Assembly (NCBI GenBank): GCA_036365145.1
Contig: JAEOAD010000005.1
Coordinates: 1,674,001-1,738,000, forward strand
Reading direction: 5' to 3'
DNA: 64,000 nucleotides
Origin: Orientallactaga sibirica
Taxonomy: Eukaryota; Chordata; Mammalia; Rodentia; Dipodidae
Shown: in pieces, positions 11,698-23,911 of the stretch
How the letters are laid out: each line of letters begins with the position of its first letter
Position numbering within the stretch: position 1 is the stretch's first letter
Notes under the pieces: model-generated
The model's input: only the letters and a program-made list of their open reading frames with translations
The model's database searches: none
What the model was told of the DNA's origin: nothing
Made by a program: the position numbers and the translations under genes

Positions 11698-12744
11698 ATC
11701 TTAAAGCTCAGTTTATTTAACAACACCAACAGTGTTGGAATGGTGTGGTGTTTCTTTGTGTCATTACTGCATGCTCAGTTTTTCCTAAGTAAATGATCAA
11801 ATATTTGTTGCTTATTTTGTTTCAAGCATGCTTGTAAACCCTTTCCATTATCCTTGGATGCATCTGAAGATTTAGCTCAGTTCTAACCTTCCTCTTTCAG
11901 ACAATGAGAACAGTTGCCCTTCCTGACTATGCACTCCTTGCCTTTCATTAAGGGTTAATTTGTCTGCGTCCTACTTTAATTGTATATTAACACAGAGTTC
12001 TCTAGTAATAGACTGAAAACAGTTTTTATTTTCTAAAAATATTTTATATATCTTAAGTGTATATGTATATATCCTATTTTATCATATATGTGTATATGGA
12101 GAGAGAGAGAGAACAGAAATTGCCCGTTTTCTTAAAGTGGCCCATGAAGTTTCTTAGAACTTTTTGAATATGTGCTAGACCTTAGGATGAATCATGACTC
12201 AGAGTGACATAATCAATAACATATAAAAAGATTAAAACAGTCATCCCTTTGAGAAGACATGTCTGTAACTATACACATTTATTTTTTTTGAGATAAGATT
12301 TCAGTTGTTTCCCCCACCAGGCTCTAACTCCTAGGCACAAGCATTACGTGGCTGCACGTTCAACTGCTCACAGCCATCTACAAGAACTGGCTTTAGTATT
12401 TTTATTTACTGATTTTGTAGATGTTGCTATCACAGAGGGTTGTATTTGAGTTGTGATATGAGGGAAAGAAAGTGAAAAGACATGAGTGGTTTTTGTTTGC
12501 TTCGGGATTTTGAGATAAGACACACAACAGTTTGTCCTTTTGCTGTTGGGAAAGGGTCCCAGAGGCATGAAATGCAAAGGAAGGGAGGGGGACTGCCAGA
12601 GGAATATCTGAGCAGTTGGGAGGAAGTGACCGTGAGCAGATGGCCTAAGAACTGACCTCTAGGAACAGGGGAAACACCGAGGCAGATAAACTCAGGAAAA
12701 GGTGAGAGGTGATGGGAGCTGATCAAAGTTCACTTTCTTTTGAA
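11698..12744. other. Intergenic, nothing recognised
   Basis: About 1 kb, with a short GA dinucleotide run at 12099-12111 and a possible, very diverged SINE scrap near 12280-12370. No gene seen. Confidence 0.45.
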
Positions 12745-12754
12745 CATTTAAATT

Positions 12755-12892
12755 GTTTGTGGCTGGGTCTCACTCTAGCCCAGACTGACTTGGAATTCAC
12801 TCTGTAGCCCAGGCTGGCCTTGAACTCACTACCTACCTCAGCCTTTCTTACAGAGTGCTAGGATTATAAATGTGAGCCACTCTGCCCAGCTC
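12755..12892 (-). mobile_element. B1 SINE
   Basis: Reverse B1 with GGTCTCACTCTAGCCCAG, CAGGCTGGCCTTGAACTC and TGCTAGGATTATAAATGTGAG in plus orientation, that is, a complete but mutated copy. CpG sites are mostly lost. Confidence 0.88.
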
Positions 12893-13350
12893 AATTTTGT
12901 TTTTGTTTACATGTTATAAGGTACATACTAATGGGATAAAGTATTACACTTCAGCTCAAGTTATATAATGGGTCCTGATAAAATAAGGGTAATTAGCATT
13001 TCCACCTTTTATGATTTTTATGTTAAATAGGTCACTGGTTTCTTAGGTTGCCTCTGTGAAGTGGGGAGCTATGTGTACAAACAGGATAGGTGTGTAGATG
13101 GAGGAGCATAATCAGTGTGATTAGGCCATCTGCACTTACTAATAGACTTCTTGTTAAACTCCCAAACTCACAGAGACCAGAAGATAAGAATGCTATCTTT
13201 CCTAACCATTACATTTCAAAGATACCAACCCCATTCTTAAGGTTTGAAAACAGCATGAGTATAGAAAAAAGCTCACGTCTAAAGGAGTAGAGAAATAATT
13301 GACAACTGAAACTTTTCTGTAAGGAGAAGCAAATTGGACTTGATCTTGAA
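12893..13350. other. Intergenic, nothing recognised
   Basis: A+T-rich sequence; no repeat or exon recognised. Confidence 0.5.
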
Positions 13351-13523
13351 AGAGAGAGTGTGTGCATTGAAGCACAGCAGAGGGCTGCAGCCTTCCCACA
13401 GGAGGCAGGCTGAAGCACTGCGCTAAGCTAGGGTTGAAACAGAGAGAGTGGGCATTGAAGCACAGCAGAGGGCTGCAGCCTTCCCACAGGAGGCAGGCTG
13501 AAGCACTGCGCTAAGCTAGGGTT
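13351..13523. repeat. 90-bp tandem duplication
   Basis: The block starting AGAGAGAGTG at 13351 is repeated from 13441. Within the units GCATTGAAGCACAGCAG and the following 60 bases are identical; the difference is a 2-bp indel near the start. The near-identity points to a recent event. A duplicated enhancer block inside an LTR is possible but not shown. Confidence 0.9.
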
Positions 13524-14052
13524 TGAGCTTATGAGAAGGATCCTAAGAAAAAACAGACTGGACCAGGTGCAGGCCCAAGGGAAGTAGATAAGGAACTATA
13601 ATTATTTGTGTCCTTGCTCAGAAGAAGATTTTCAGCAAGATTGTCTGTCTAGGGAGGGTGCCCCAGATGGTTTCTGATCCTTGCAGTCCTTCTGAGTGAA
13701 GGGAAGTTCGTCAGTCAGGGCAGTTGTCAAGCTTGTCTGGGACTGAATGCCTCTGGTAGGCCCAAGACCTCCTAGATTCAGGGACAGTCATTAACCCTTC
13801 AGCTCCCTCTGGTTTCAAGGAAAGTCATTAACCCTTCATTTGTTAATGTCAATCTCCAGTCTCAGCGGTTGTTTGTATAGTTTCTAACTAGAGCAATTTC
13901 TCTAAGCGTGTAGAGTGCCAGGAACCACCAGGCAGAGGCTTAGTGATCCCTCCTGAGCGTGGCCCTCCTGAGCTGGCTCTTGGTGTGGCTTTGCTGCAAC
14001 TGCATTTGCAGTTATCTTCAAATACAAGACTTCAAATAAAAACGAAATTCCA
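13524..14052. other. Unassigned sequence, possibly LTR-related
   Basis: Locally G+C-richer than its flanks, with a second small repeat (GTCATTAACCCTTCA at about 13788 and 13826) and an AATAAA at 14035-14040. It could be the rest of an old LTR whose U3 holds the 90-bp duplication. I could not identify ends. Confidence 0.25.
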
Positions 14053-14280
14053 GGGCTGGAGAGATGGCTTAGCAGTTAAGGCATTTGCCTACAATGCCTA
14101 AGGATCCCAGTTCGATTCTCCAGGACCCACATAAGTCAGATGCACAAGGGGACGCTCATGTCTGCAGTTTGTTTGCAGTGGCTAGAGGCCCTGCCATACC
14201 CATTCTCACTCTCCCTCTCTCTCTTTCCCTCTCTCTGTCATAAATAAATAAATAAATAAATTCTTTAAAAAATAAAAATA
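14053..14280 (+). mobile_element. DIP-like SINE
   Basis: Full-length copy with CT-rich tract and (AAAT)n tail. Flanking GAAATTCCA (left) and GAAACTCCA (right) are consistent with a mutated target duplication. Confidence 0.9.
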
Positions 14281-14752
14281 ATGAAACTCCAAAGAAATGA
14301 AGAAAGCCTAGTTTTTTTAAAAAAATAAGGAAATTAGTTGTAATTATTTCCAAGACCAGGACTAATATTTAAAATATATTTTCCCTTTGGAAATGATGCC
14401 ATAAATGACATCTAAGGATCTTTTAAATAATACTTCTTCATTAGCAATTTCATAAAAACATTTTGGGATATAATGGAACTGCAATTTATTTAAACATCAT
14501 TTTTTTGTGCAAAACAATCAAAAGCCATGTGTAATCCCAGAAAAACAGCTGATAAAAGATGTAGCCCAATACCAGTCATGTGTGATTTCCGTTGTTTACT
14601 GCAGGCATAACCAAAGAGTCGACCCTCTCAGCAGTGCAAGGTACTTGCTGTCAAAGCACACTGACCTGTGTTAAATCACTTCTCTAGTACCCATGGAAAG
14701 CCTGACAGGCAAGACGCCTGAGGCACATGCTGCACACACACACACACGCGCG

Positions 14753-14798
<46 letters not shown>

Positions 14799-15362
14799 TC
14801 AACAATCTCTTCACAGTCTAGGCTATCTCAGGAAATGAAATGGTGGCTAGGTTTCCTTCCATATGCCAACCTCAATCATTTGGAGTGATCATTAAAATAG
14901 AGTTGAAAGTCATGTTTTATCCAGGAACATATGTTATATATTTTATGAACCAGCCTGATAAGATATGGCCAGCTGGTTTAGAAGTGAGAAAAAGTCAATA
15001 TGAATAAAATTTACATGGCTAATACACCAAGGACAGGAAGCAGAGTGGACAGGAAAAGCAAACGGCGAGGTTTCATTTGACCTCATCGTACTGAATTAAC
15101 ACGGGTTAGTTGTGTAAAGGAAGCATGTAAGAAAGCTGGAGTGTGAACTTCAGAGAGAAACAGAGAGGATCTCTCCACTCAGCAGTCTACTTCAGGTTGA
15201 TGATGACAAGGAAGTGATGTGGATAAAGCTGAGAGCCTCAAAGGCAAGCGGAGGAGAAGAGGGGGAACAGGAAGTCCCCCTTTCAATTGTTCAGAAGCCA
15301 GTGAAGCAACAGCTAAAGCCCAAGCACTTGGGCGAATACAACTTAGAATGCTTTCATATGTC
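14281..15362. other. Intergenic sequence with a CA microsatellite
   Basis: No gene seen. Short open frames at 15179-15459 on both strands are unsupported and partly run into the neighbouring SINE. Confidence 0.5.
14731..14794. repeat. Interrupted (CA)n microsatellite
   Basis: CA repeats broken once by CGCGCGAG; about 60 bp. The alternating purine-pyrimidine run including CGCG is a potential Z-DNA former. Confidence 0.95.
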
Positions 15363-15376
15363 AAGAAAAGCTTTAA

Positions 15377-15560
15377 GGGGCTGGAGGGAGGGCTTAGCGG
15401 TTAAGGGGCTTGCCTGCAAAGCCAAAGGACCGAGGTTCAATTCCCCAGAACCCACATAAGCCAAATGCACAAGGTGGAGCTTGTGTTTGGAGTTCGTTTA
15501 CAGTGGTTGGAGGCCCTGGCATACCCATTTAATAAATAAAAATAAAATGTTTTTAAAAAA
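15377..15560 (+). mobile_element. DIP-like SINE inserted at an L1 tail
   Basis: Complete copy with short CT tract and AAATAAAAATAAAA tail. The 15-bp repeat AAGAAAAGCTTTAAG lies at its left (15363-15377) but recurs only after the adjoining L1 piece (15758-15772), so it brackets both elements. Confidence 0.9.
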
Positions 15561-15757
15561 AAATTAACTTTTTTTATTAGTTATGTGAATACTCAGTGTG
15601 TAAACTTCACACATTGGTACCACCCTTAGCCTCTTCCTTGTCCTCTCCCATCTGAAGGGACCCTCCTCCTTGGAGATGCCAGTTATCCCTGTGTGGATTG
15701 TGGATCGTTCATAGTGGGGGTATCGATCAGTTATGGGGAAGAAGCAATGTGTCTGTA
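15561..15757 (-). mobile_element. L1 3' end, 5'-truncated, minus strand
   Basis: Reads on the minus strand as the end of an L1 3' UTR. It shares the TTTTTATTAGTTATGTG end, ATTGGTACCA and CATCTGAAGGG-like blocks with the L1 3' UTR at 61.0-61.74 kb. About 195 bp long. The T-run at its left is the complement of the L1 tail, and the shared target duplication ends at 15772. Confidence 0.65.
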
Positions 15758-15772
15758 AAGAAAAGCTTTAAG

Positions 15773-16438
15773 AGCAGAATTTCATTGTCCCTACAAAGCT
15801 GGTATAAGATAGCTGTCTCCCATAGCAATCTTATTTATATGCCATAGATTTCTAACAGGGCCTAGCTAAAAATAAAAAGAAAGAAAAAGAAAAAAAACCT
15901 AAAATTGTGGTAAATAATCTCATTTATATTTAAGCATTTAAATAACAAATAATTAAGGAATCCAAAGGCCTTTGCTGGGTGTGTGTGTTCGTTCTGTTGG
16001 TGTTGAATAGTGTTTCACTATGTAGCCTAAGCTAAAACCGAGTTGAGACTCTGCTCCCTCTGCGTGCTGAGAGCCGGGACAACACAAGCACCGCGGCTCT
16101 GTAAGGACCATTAGTGCTCACACGGTGGCTGCGCCGACAGCACAGAAGTCAGCGTGAACGGCACCTCCTGTCAATTGTTGGTAATGGAGTCCACATCTTA
16201 CTCTCAACACAGCAAGACAAAATAAAACTGCACACCTCAAGCAACACTGGCCAGCTGAGTAAGTTCCCCATTGTAGTCAGCAAAAGGCAGAAGGAAAGTG
16301 TCGCATGTCCCATGCACTGTGGAACCAGCCTTGGTAAGGGATTGACGCATCCGATCCATTGTATTCTCAGTGCATCTTTCTCTTCTCCAGGAGCTCGTTC
16401 ACTGTGTTTGACAGAACTTTCAGCTTAACTGGGCTCAA
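15773..16438. other. Intergenic, nothing recognised
   Basis: A 104-codon plus-strand frame at 16114-16428 shows no known domain. Not called as a gene. Confidence 0.5.
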
Positions 16439-16448
16439 CTGAACTTTT

Positions 16449-16603
16449 TTTTTTTTTTGGTTTTGTGAGGTAGGGTCTCACTCTGGCGGCCCAGGCTGAC
16501 CTGGAATTAACTATGTAGTCTCAGGGTGGCCTCGAACTCTCGGCAATCCTCCTACCTCTGCCCCCGAGTGCTGGGATTAAAGGTGTGCGCCACCACACCC
16601 GGC
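16449..16603 (-). mobile_element. B1 SINE with target-site duplication
   Basis: Young-looking full-length B1: a T-run, GGTAGGGTCTCACTCTGG, GTGCTGGGATTAAAGGTGTG and CACCACACCCGGC in plus orientation. It is flanked by the perfect 10-bp repeat CTGAACTTTT at 16439-16448 and 16604-16613. Confidence 0.95.
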
Positions 16604-16613
16604 CTGAACTTTT

Positions 16614-17767
16614 ATCTTGTAAGAAATTAGAAGGGAAAAAAGTTGGGGAGGAACTTACATTGCTATTTTTTCAAATTGTATCTCTAAGGATGGAGGTTTA
16701 GCAGTGTAAAAGCAGTACTTCTCCAGCAGCTTGTAGAGGAGAGATAATATCTGAATTATTTGCTTTGGCATTGTTCTTGTTCTGGTAACATAAAATATTC
16801 TCTTTGTTGCTGGCTGGTTTCCCTGGGGCTACTCATCTTTATGTGTCATTTTTATCCTTATTTTGTGATTTATCAATGCCACAGTGTAAACTATTTCATA
16901 AGCAAATATTATTTATGAATCTAATTGTCCACATTTTATTGGAAAATCTCAGAATATTAATTATTGCAAGCTTATATGTAGGCTAAGATCAATATTTGAT
17001 TTGCTAAATGATTTGCAATTTAAAGCTAAAGAAAACGCTGGAAGGATCCTATAATATTAGGATGTGAGCTATCACCCTTTATAAACTAATTAAATTCATA
17101 GTTACAGATGAATAGCAGTAAAGCAGGCTAAATAAATCTTGCCTGACAGCTGTTGGTAGAACTTAAATGTTACTACAGTGACATAATTACCATCACAATA
17201 CAGAGTAGGCTTAATGTTCCGCTATAGTTTTTAAAGTCCTCAGATTGGCAATTATATGGGGTGTTCATACACAAGTCTCTGAAGTTGCAGAACTGGAAGT
17301 GTGTTCCAATTAACTCAATGCTGTAAACAATGTGCACTTGACATCCTTCTACCGTACCAGACATCACATGATACTTGAGTTTTCTAGATAATGATCAGAC
17401 AATGAAATAGAGGGAAAAGGCAAAGGAGTTCCAAAGCAAACTAACAAATCTTGTCAAGGCTTATACAAAATTTGTGTTACAAAATGGTATGAAAATACTA
17501 ATTAAATTAGACCCATTGACTGAAAAAAGAACAAAATAATAGTGATGAAAGGAAAATATTTACAAAGAGTAATCTGAATATTCAAGTATAAGAAATAATC
17601 TTTAGTAAAATTTCACTCAAAGCAAAGCAATTTAGCATGGCTACAGAAACAAAAGCAAGAATAAGTACATAGATAAATATGTAGATAAGTAAATAAACAA
17701 GATCTCTTTTACCATTGCTTTGTTCAAGTTTGTGATAGAATATTGAGACAGTTTTTTGGACCCAATA
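16614..17767. other. Intergenic A+T-rich stretch
   Basis: About 1.15 kb with no recognised repeat or exon. Confidence 0.5.
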
Positions 17768-17771
17768 TTTC

Positions 17772-17925
17772 TTATTTATTTATTTATTTTATGGCAGTGT
17801 CTCACTGTAGCCCAGGCTAACCAAGAACTCATTCTATAGTTCCAGGCTGGCCTTGAACTCACATTGATCCTCCTGCCCCAGCCTCTCAAGTGCTGAGATT
17901 AAAGGCGTGCATCATCACACATGGC
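17772..17925 (-). mobile_element. B1 SINE
   Basis: Reverse B1 with a (TTTA)n start, GTGTCTCACTGTAGCCCAGG, GGCTGGCCTTGAACTCAC and CAAGTGCTGAGATTAAAGGCG. CCCAATATTT on the left and CCCAATGTTT on the right are likely the target duplication. Confidence 0.9.
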
Positions 17926-18922
17926 CCCAATGTTTTATTTTGATACCAGTAGCAGGATCCTAAGCAAAGGGGAGAGAATCTTTAGAGCCATCCCTAAGAA
18001 TTTAATAGGACATATTCTAGTCTTTTACATAGGCAGAAGCAATTTAAAAAATATATAAATAGAAAAACCAAAATATATATATATGGAAACGCCTATTTCC
18101 TCCCAAATAAGCCAATAGATGAAACTTCTTTTTGCCCATTATATTAAGTCATAACTTTTTCTCTGTGTCTCTACCAAAATACCTTCCTAAAACTTTCATT
18201 GAAAGCATGCTGGAGAACTCCCTTTTGTGCAAGAGAAATAAAAGCTCTGAAATCAATAATTACTGATTTAACCCAACCAAATGGTCCTGCACAAACGTGG
18301 GGAATTCTGTTTGAAGAGAAACAGCACAAGAGGGATGCATTTTTATCACCTGACTGAGTGGACAAGTGAAGGGTTAACCCGAAAAGGGCTGACTGAGATG
18401 TTTTATCTGTACTTGAATAAGGGGATTTATTTTGCTTTATAAATCGTCCTGGTTTATAACTGCTTGGGGATATGTTAAATTAAAAGTACCTATAGTAGAC
18501 CTACCTTGATGAATGACATTGGCAGCCTACCAAACTGAGCAATTTCAAGGGCCAGGTGGTTATAACAGATAGAAAGCAGAATTTCTGACTCTCTGCACAG
18601 GAAATTGGGTTTATGAAAGCAGAATAGTTATATTTCATAAATAATACTTCACTCACAACAAAAGATGAATTTATTAATATTAAATGTAAATTTTAATGGC
18701 AAAAATGAATTGAAATATTATAATGAATTTTCTAAAGCTGTTTAAAATATAATTCATTCCTCATATGCTATTGTTACTCCAAAATGGGTTCTCTGAAGGA
18801 AAGATTGTATTATAGTAAATGGCAAATATTTTTGGACGTAAAAAATTACAAGTCATAATTGAAACATTATAGAAAATAATTCCTTGGCTCTCTACAGTCA
18901 GAAACAAACAAACAAACAAAAA
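17926..18922. other. Intergenic A+T-rich stretch
   Basis: About 1 kb with a short TA run at 18074-18083. No repeat or exon recognised. Confidence 0.5.
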
Positions 18923-19145
18923 GGCCAGAAAGATTGCTTAGTGGTTAAGGCATGTGCCTGAAAAGCCAAAGGACCCAGGTTTGACTCCCCAGTACCCACG
19001 TAAACCAGATGCACAAAGTGGTGCTAGTTCATTTGCACTAGCTGGAGGCCCTGATGCACCCATTCTCTCTCTCTATCTGCCTCTTTCTCCCTCCCTCCCT
19101 CTCTCTCTCTCAAATAAAATAAAATAAAATAATTTTTAAAAAATA
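18923..19145 (+). mobile_element. DIP-like SINE
   Basis: Head diverged (GGCCAGAAAGATTGCTTAG), body and CT-rich tract clear, tail AAATAAAATAAAATAAAAT. It follows an (AAAC)n run. Confidence 0.88.
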
Positions 19146-19312
19146 AACAGAAAATATTACAAAAGGGATTCTGGTAACTAAATAGTTTAGCTTCTGAAAG
19201 GCTCTTTTTGGAACATGGGCTATCTGCGAGACTTGAGGGGATTTTAAGCACTTTAAAACCAACAGCCAGAACGGTAATGCATGCTGTGTACTTGTGCATG
19301 TACAGACAGGGA

Positions 19313-19466
19313 GAACACATGGCGGTGCCAGGGCGTCTTGCAGCTGCTGAGTCTAGATGCACGCACTTCTTTGTGCATTTGGCTTTATATGGGTAATGGG
19401 GAATTGAATCCAGGCCGTTAGGCTTTGCCAGCAAGTCCCTTAACTACTGAACCACCTTCCCAACCC
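19313..19466 (-). mobile_element. DIP-like SINE, tail missing
   Basis: Reverse copy from the GTGCCAGGGCGTCTTGCAGC body to the head complement ending CCTTCCCAACCCC. It lacks the tail and GA tract, and is diverged. Confidence 0.8.
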
Positions 19467-19479
19467 CACATTTTTCATT

Positions 19480-19645
19480 TTTCAGGAGCCCCAGCAATTC
19501 TCTGGTCTCTGCTCCCCACAAGACTAAACATTCATGGCCATGCCCAGCTATTTGTGTGAGTGCCTGGGAAATCAGACTTGGGCAGTCATGAGGCCCCTCA
19601 GACTCCCGTGCTTGCACAGGAACTGAATTTCCCAGGAAGCTATGT
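19480..19645 (-). mobile_element. Degraded B3/B4-type SINE
   Basis: Plus orientation shows CATGGCCATGCCCAGCTA, then TGGGAAATCAGACTTGGG and CCGTGCTTGCACAGGAAC, in the order of an inverted B3/B4 element (B1-like middle followed by the head complement). Strongly mutated. Confidence 0.45.
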
Positions 19646-22136
19646 CTGCAGGATCAGTTTTAGATGGTGTAAGAGAAATACTTGACGTGTTGACAATGCA
19701 CTATGAAAACTAGAATGGTCAGTGCGTTTCATCATGTTTGAGGCTCAGCAACTTGCTTGAAAGAAATAAACACAAAACTCACAAAGCACACTGCATATAT
19801 TTACCAAGAGAGTGCTAATGCTCCCCTTGGCCTTACCAGACCTTCGGCTTTATTCCTGAAGATTTTCCCTGAATCTCCTTTTTCTTGGAGCATCTATTTT
19901 AGAAAACATGCAATTATAAATTCTCTCTGCCACGTTGAAATGCCAATCTTCTCCCAAGGTCTGGCAAGTTTTTTAACATAGGTATGTGGGTCTCAAAGAC
20001 TGGATTCCATCCTTTAAAATACGATTATCAATAAAGAGAGGGCCTTGCCTCTACCTCCCGGTCTTTGTAAGAGAAGAGGTTCCCAGCTTTCATAGCACCA
20101 ATTAGCAAACACAGCTGGCCTGGACACAGGCACCAGCTTCCCCATCAAAGCCATGCCTGTTCTCTTTCTGTTTCTCCTTTCCATTTATGAATAAAGTTCA
20201 AGGATGGATAGGTGACGGACAAATGAGTACATAAGCATGTTTGCATACACATGTGCGTGCACACACACACACACGATAATAACAAATACTTCTCTGAAAT
20301 TGGAATACTTTCACAGCTATTATTCTCCCCTACTCTTTTCAATATGTTTCTGGTATTATACCTTTTTGAGACAAAATACACAAATAAAAATGACTTAGGT
20401 AGATATTGATTAATATAGTGGGTATTACTGATACATTCTTTCTAATATGACAATAATTACCCAGCTTTATAACCATCCAACTAATGTCCTATTTTATAGA
20501 TTGGTAAACAAAGTAAGATTCCTAAGAATAGTTTTGATCAGGTCAAAAGCCACAGGCAATAAACATAAGTATTAAAATTCAAACACATAACTAGCAATTA
20601 GATGTGAAGCCTCCTGCTTTGTTCTGAGACACAGTGCTATTGTTGGAAATCAGCACATGTTGACAGAAGGAAAGAAATAGAATGCTTTGTGTGACCTTGG
20701 GCAAATAAATGGCTATTTTGGCCTAGTAGTTTCCCTATCAGTTGGACAAGGAAATATAATCAGTGATTTCACAGAGTTTTTAAGACTTTATTTAAAGTCT
20801 TTCTTACTTACTCTCCCAAGTGCTGGGATTACAGCTCCTAGTAGATTTCTTATAAATATGCAATATATTTCTTTCTGAATGCCAACTTTACTTGAAGATA
20901 CTTCTTAACACTGTGGTTTGATAAGGAATGTTTACTGATATTTTCTAAGGTAACTGATAAAGATATATGGTCAAGCATTGTATAAAAATGAACTAAGAAA
21001 CATGAAGTTAGAAAAGTTGTGCAAATAATAATAAAATTTTCCATATGACCATACCAAAAGAACTTTGGAGTCCTTAAGGCTTTCCTCACCCACCCATTTA
21101 GAACAGATAAAAGTAATAAATGTCCTGCAGGTCTGTGTGTCTGACAGGCCGTCCTGCTGCTTCCTGCCATACATTGTGAGCAACTAAGCATGAACAGAGG
21201 AAGTTTTTTTTTCTTGCCCTGCAGCCAAACTGATATATATAAGAAGGAAAAAAATCCATAAATCCCAAAATCCTATTTGCAATTTACCCTCCATCTGCCT
21301 ACCTAACTAGTTTTCAAACGGGCAAGGGTTTTCCTGGCCATATCCTGGCTATGAGAAGCCATTACAAAGGACAAAGATTGCTAGTGAAGGAGGGCTTGCA
21401 CAGGATCCATGCAAGCTTGGCAGGCCAGGCAAAACCACTTCAGCTTACGAACACTAGAAATCAGCGTGCAGAGCTCATTTTCTGGGAAGACCAGAAGATG
21501 AAAGAAAATCAGCCAGCAGGGCTGGCAACACACTCATGCAGACAGCCCATAATAATTTAAATGTCAGAATCACTTGTCTGTTGCCCAAGTTCAACTTGGC
21601 TAATAAGCAGTGCCAGCTGAGTGTACAAGGATTTCATAGATTATAGGGTGGCTTAAGTGAGTAAATGCAAACAAATTCAAACTTACTAATTATTACCCAG
21701 AAACATTCCTCCCCCAAATTGTATAAATATTTGGCTCCATAATAAAATCAAGAGAGTTTTTTTTTTTTTAAATCTTTACTAAGCCCTAAATTTATCTCCA
21801 CATATGAACTTAAATATTACTGTGGCTGGTAATGAACTCATGATCTTTAGCAAGACAATCAAACCTGGAAGGGATGAAAAAAGCTCTTCAACCTTCTTCC
21901 ATTTCAAATGTTCCAAATTACGGTCAGCAACCTATTCATCTGAACCCTGCATGGGGACACATCCTTATTCTGGTACAAAGGAAATGAGAAAGAGACAAGA
22001 CAGAAATCATAAGTTTAAATTATCCTTAGGCCCGTTTGAGGGCTCATAGCAAGAAATGATTAATTTGTGAAGAAAAAATATTTTCTTCAGTTGTGGTATT
22101 TAGTGTTTAGGAAAGACTCTTCTCACCAATAGTCTT

Positions 22137-22137
<1 letters not shown>
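19646..22137. other. Long intergenic stretch
   Basis: About 2.5 kb with only a short CA run at 20259-20273 and a B1 scrap (CCCAAGTGCTGGGATTACAGC, about 20815-20835). Open frames of 60-113 codons have no recognisable protein. Confidence 0.5.

Positions 22138-22187
<50 letters not shown>
22138..22187. repeat. (TA)n microsatellite
   Basis: About 25 perfect TA dinucleotides; self-complementary and able to extrude a cruciform. Confidence 0.97.
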
Positions 22188-22189
<2 letters not shown>

Positions 22190-22347
22190 TGACCTTCAGC
22201 AAATATGAAGTCCATTCTATTAATTTAATCCTTAGAATGGGCTTGAGCTCTCAGATTGTAATTTTTATAATTGATGGCTGATATTTCCTCTATTCTGGCA
22301 AACTTCATAAAACACAAATGAAATTAAAGGCAATACATGATTCTTAA

Positions 22348-22576
22348 GTTTTTAATATATATTACTTATTTATTTGTTTGAAAGAGAGAATGACGCAGAG
22401 AGAGAGAGGGAGAGAGGAAGAGAGAACAGGCACGCCAGGACATCCCAGCCCCTGCAAACGAACTCCAGATGCATGTGCCTCCTTGTGCATCTGGCTTACA
22501 TGGGTCCCAGAGAATCGAACCAGGATCCTTTGGCCTCATAGGCAAATGCCTTAACTGCTAAGCCATCTCTCCAGCC
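22348..22576 (-). mobile_element. DIP-like SINE with target-site duplication
   Basis: Full-length reverse copy with a long GA tract. The 12-bp repeat CATGATTCTTAA at 22336-22347 and 22577-22588 is perfect, so the insertion is well defined. Confidence 0.95.
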
Positions 22577-22588
22577 CATGATTCTTAA

Positions 22589-22950
22589 ATTCTAAAGTGC
22601 AATCCTATGAAAAAAAGTTCTAGAGACATCAGGATGTTCTCTGAGACCCAGTGTAACCGGAGCATAGAACGATGGCCTTTCTACCTGGGTTTTAGCTGAA
22701 GCCCAAAGGCTGTGAACTACAGAGCATATTGCAGTGAGAAGATAGTTCATCTGAGGAAAAGCATGAAAAATGAGTCAGGGACCCTTGAAGCCAACCATTC
22801 TCCCAAATATCAAAAAGGCAAAGACGAGACAGTTTCAGCAAGAGCTTCCCTAGAAGAGCTGAGCCATGACTAGTACCACTCCCGGGGGCAGGAAAGAAAT
22901 TTTTGTTTTTTATTGATCAAAATGAAGGGTACTTTTCATGGTCTCTTGTT
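22589..22950. other. Intergenic, nothing recognised
   Basis: Unique-looking sequence between two SINEs. Confidence 0.5.
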
Positions 22951-23165
22951 AAAAAATATTTTATTTTATTTATTTGTTTGAGAAAGAGACATACAGAAAT
23001 AAGCAGGTAGAGAGAGAGAATGGGTGCACCAGTGCCTCCAGCCAGTGCATATGCGTGCACCCCCTTGTGTATCTGACTAACATGGGTCCTGGAGAGTCAA
23101 GCCTGGAACCAGGGTCCTTAGGCTCCACAGGGAACTGTTTAACTACCAATCCATCTCTCCAGTCC
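22951..23165 (-). mobile_element. DIP-like SINE
   Basis: Reverse copy with a small insertion in the B-box region (GAGTCAAGCCTGGAACCAGG). TCATGGTCTCTT (left) and TCATGGGCTCTT (right) look like the target duplication with one mismatch. Confidence 0.9.
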
Positions 23166-23664
23166 TTCTCATGGGCTCTTTAAGTGTCCCCTGCTACCCA
23201 GCTGACATAACTAAAACTGATACATGAAAATCACTTGACAAGTTTAACACTTGGAGACTGTCCTCTGAGGCTGCATAGCAGCATCTGTGGTTAGAGGATG
23301 TGGGAAGCATGTGCATGACAAGTCAATTTCTTACAAAGCAGTAACTTAATAAAATATCAGTGCAGTGAATATATCCATAAAAGACAAAATGTTGTCAAAC
23401 TAAAAGGTTTTTTAATACATTTAAAACATAAAGTTTCAGAAAAATCGAAACTAAAATAAAGGAATCAGTTAAATTGTGTAAATATTCATCAAAAGTATTA
23501 CTTTCCAACAAACAGACCTTAAAGGAATAAAACTAATATGAAGGAAACAAATTCAAGACACTCTACGATACAGAATCCTAAAAACCTACATTGTGAATAA
23601 TATGGCCTCAAAATATAGAAAGCAAATAAAATTGGGGAAAAATCCCAAGATTAAGAATGGATTA
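23166..23664. other. Intergenic, nothing recognised
   Basis: A-rich unique-looking sequence. Confidence 0.5.
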
Positions 23665-23678
23665 AAAATGTATTCTAG

Positions 23679-23897
23679 GGCTGGAGAGATGGTTTAGCCA
23701 TTAAGGCATTTGCCTGCTAAGCCAATGGATCCTGGTTCAACTCTCCAGGTCCCACATTAGCCAGATGCACAAGGGGCAGCATGCATCTGGAGTTCATTTA
23801 TTGTGGCTGGAGGCCCTGGCATGCCCATTCTCTCTCTCTCCCTCTGCCTCTTTCCCTCTCTCTCAAATACATAAATAAATAAATAAAATATATTTTT
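23679..23897 (+). mobile_element. DIP-like SINE with target-site duplication
   Basis: Complete copy flanked by the perfect 14-bp repeat AAAATGTATTCTAG (23665-23678 and 23898-23911). The next SINE starts directly at the right repeat. Confidence 0.95.
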
Positions 23898-23911
23898 AAA
23901 ATGTATTCTAG

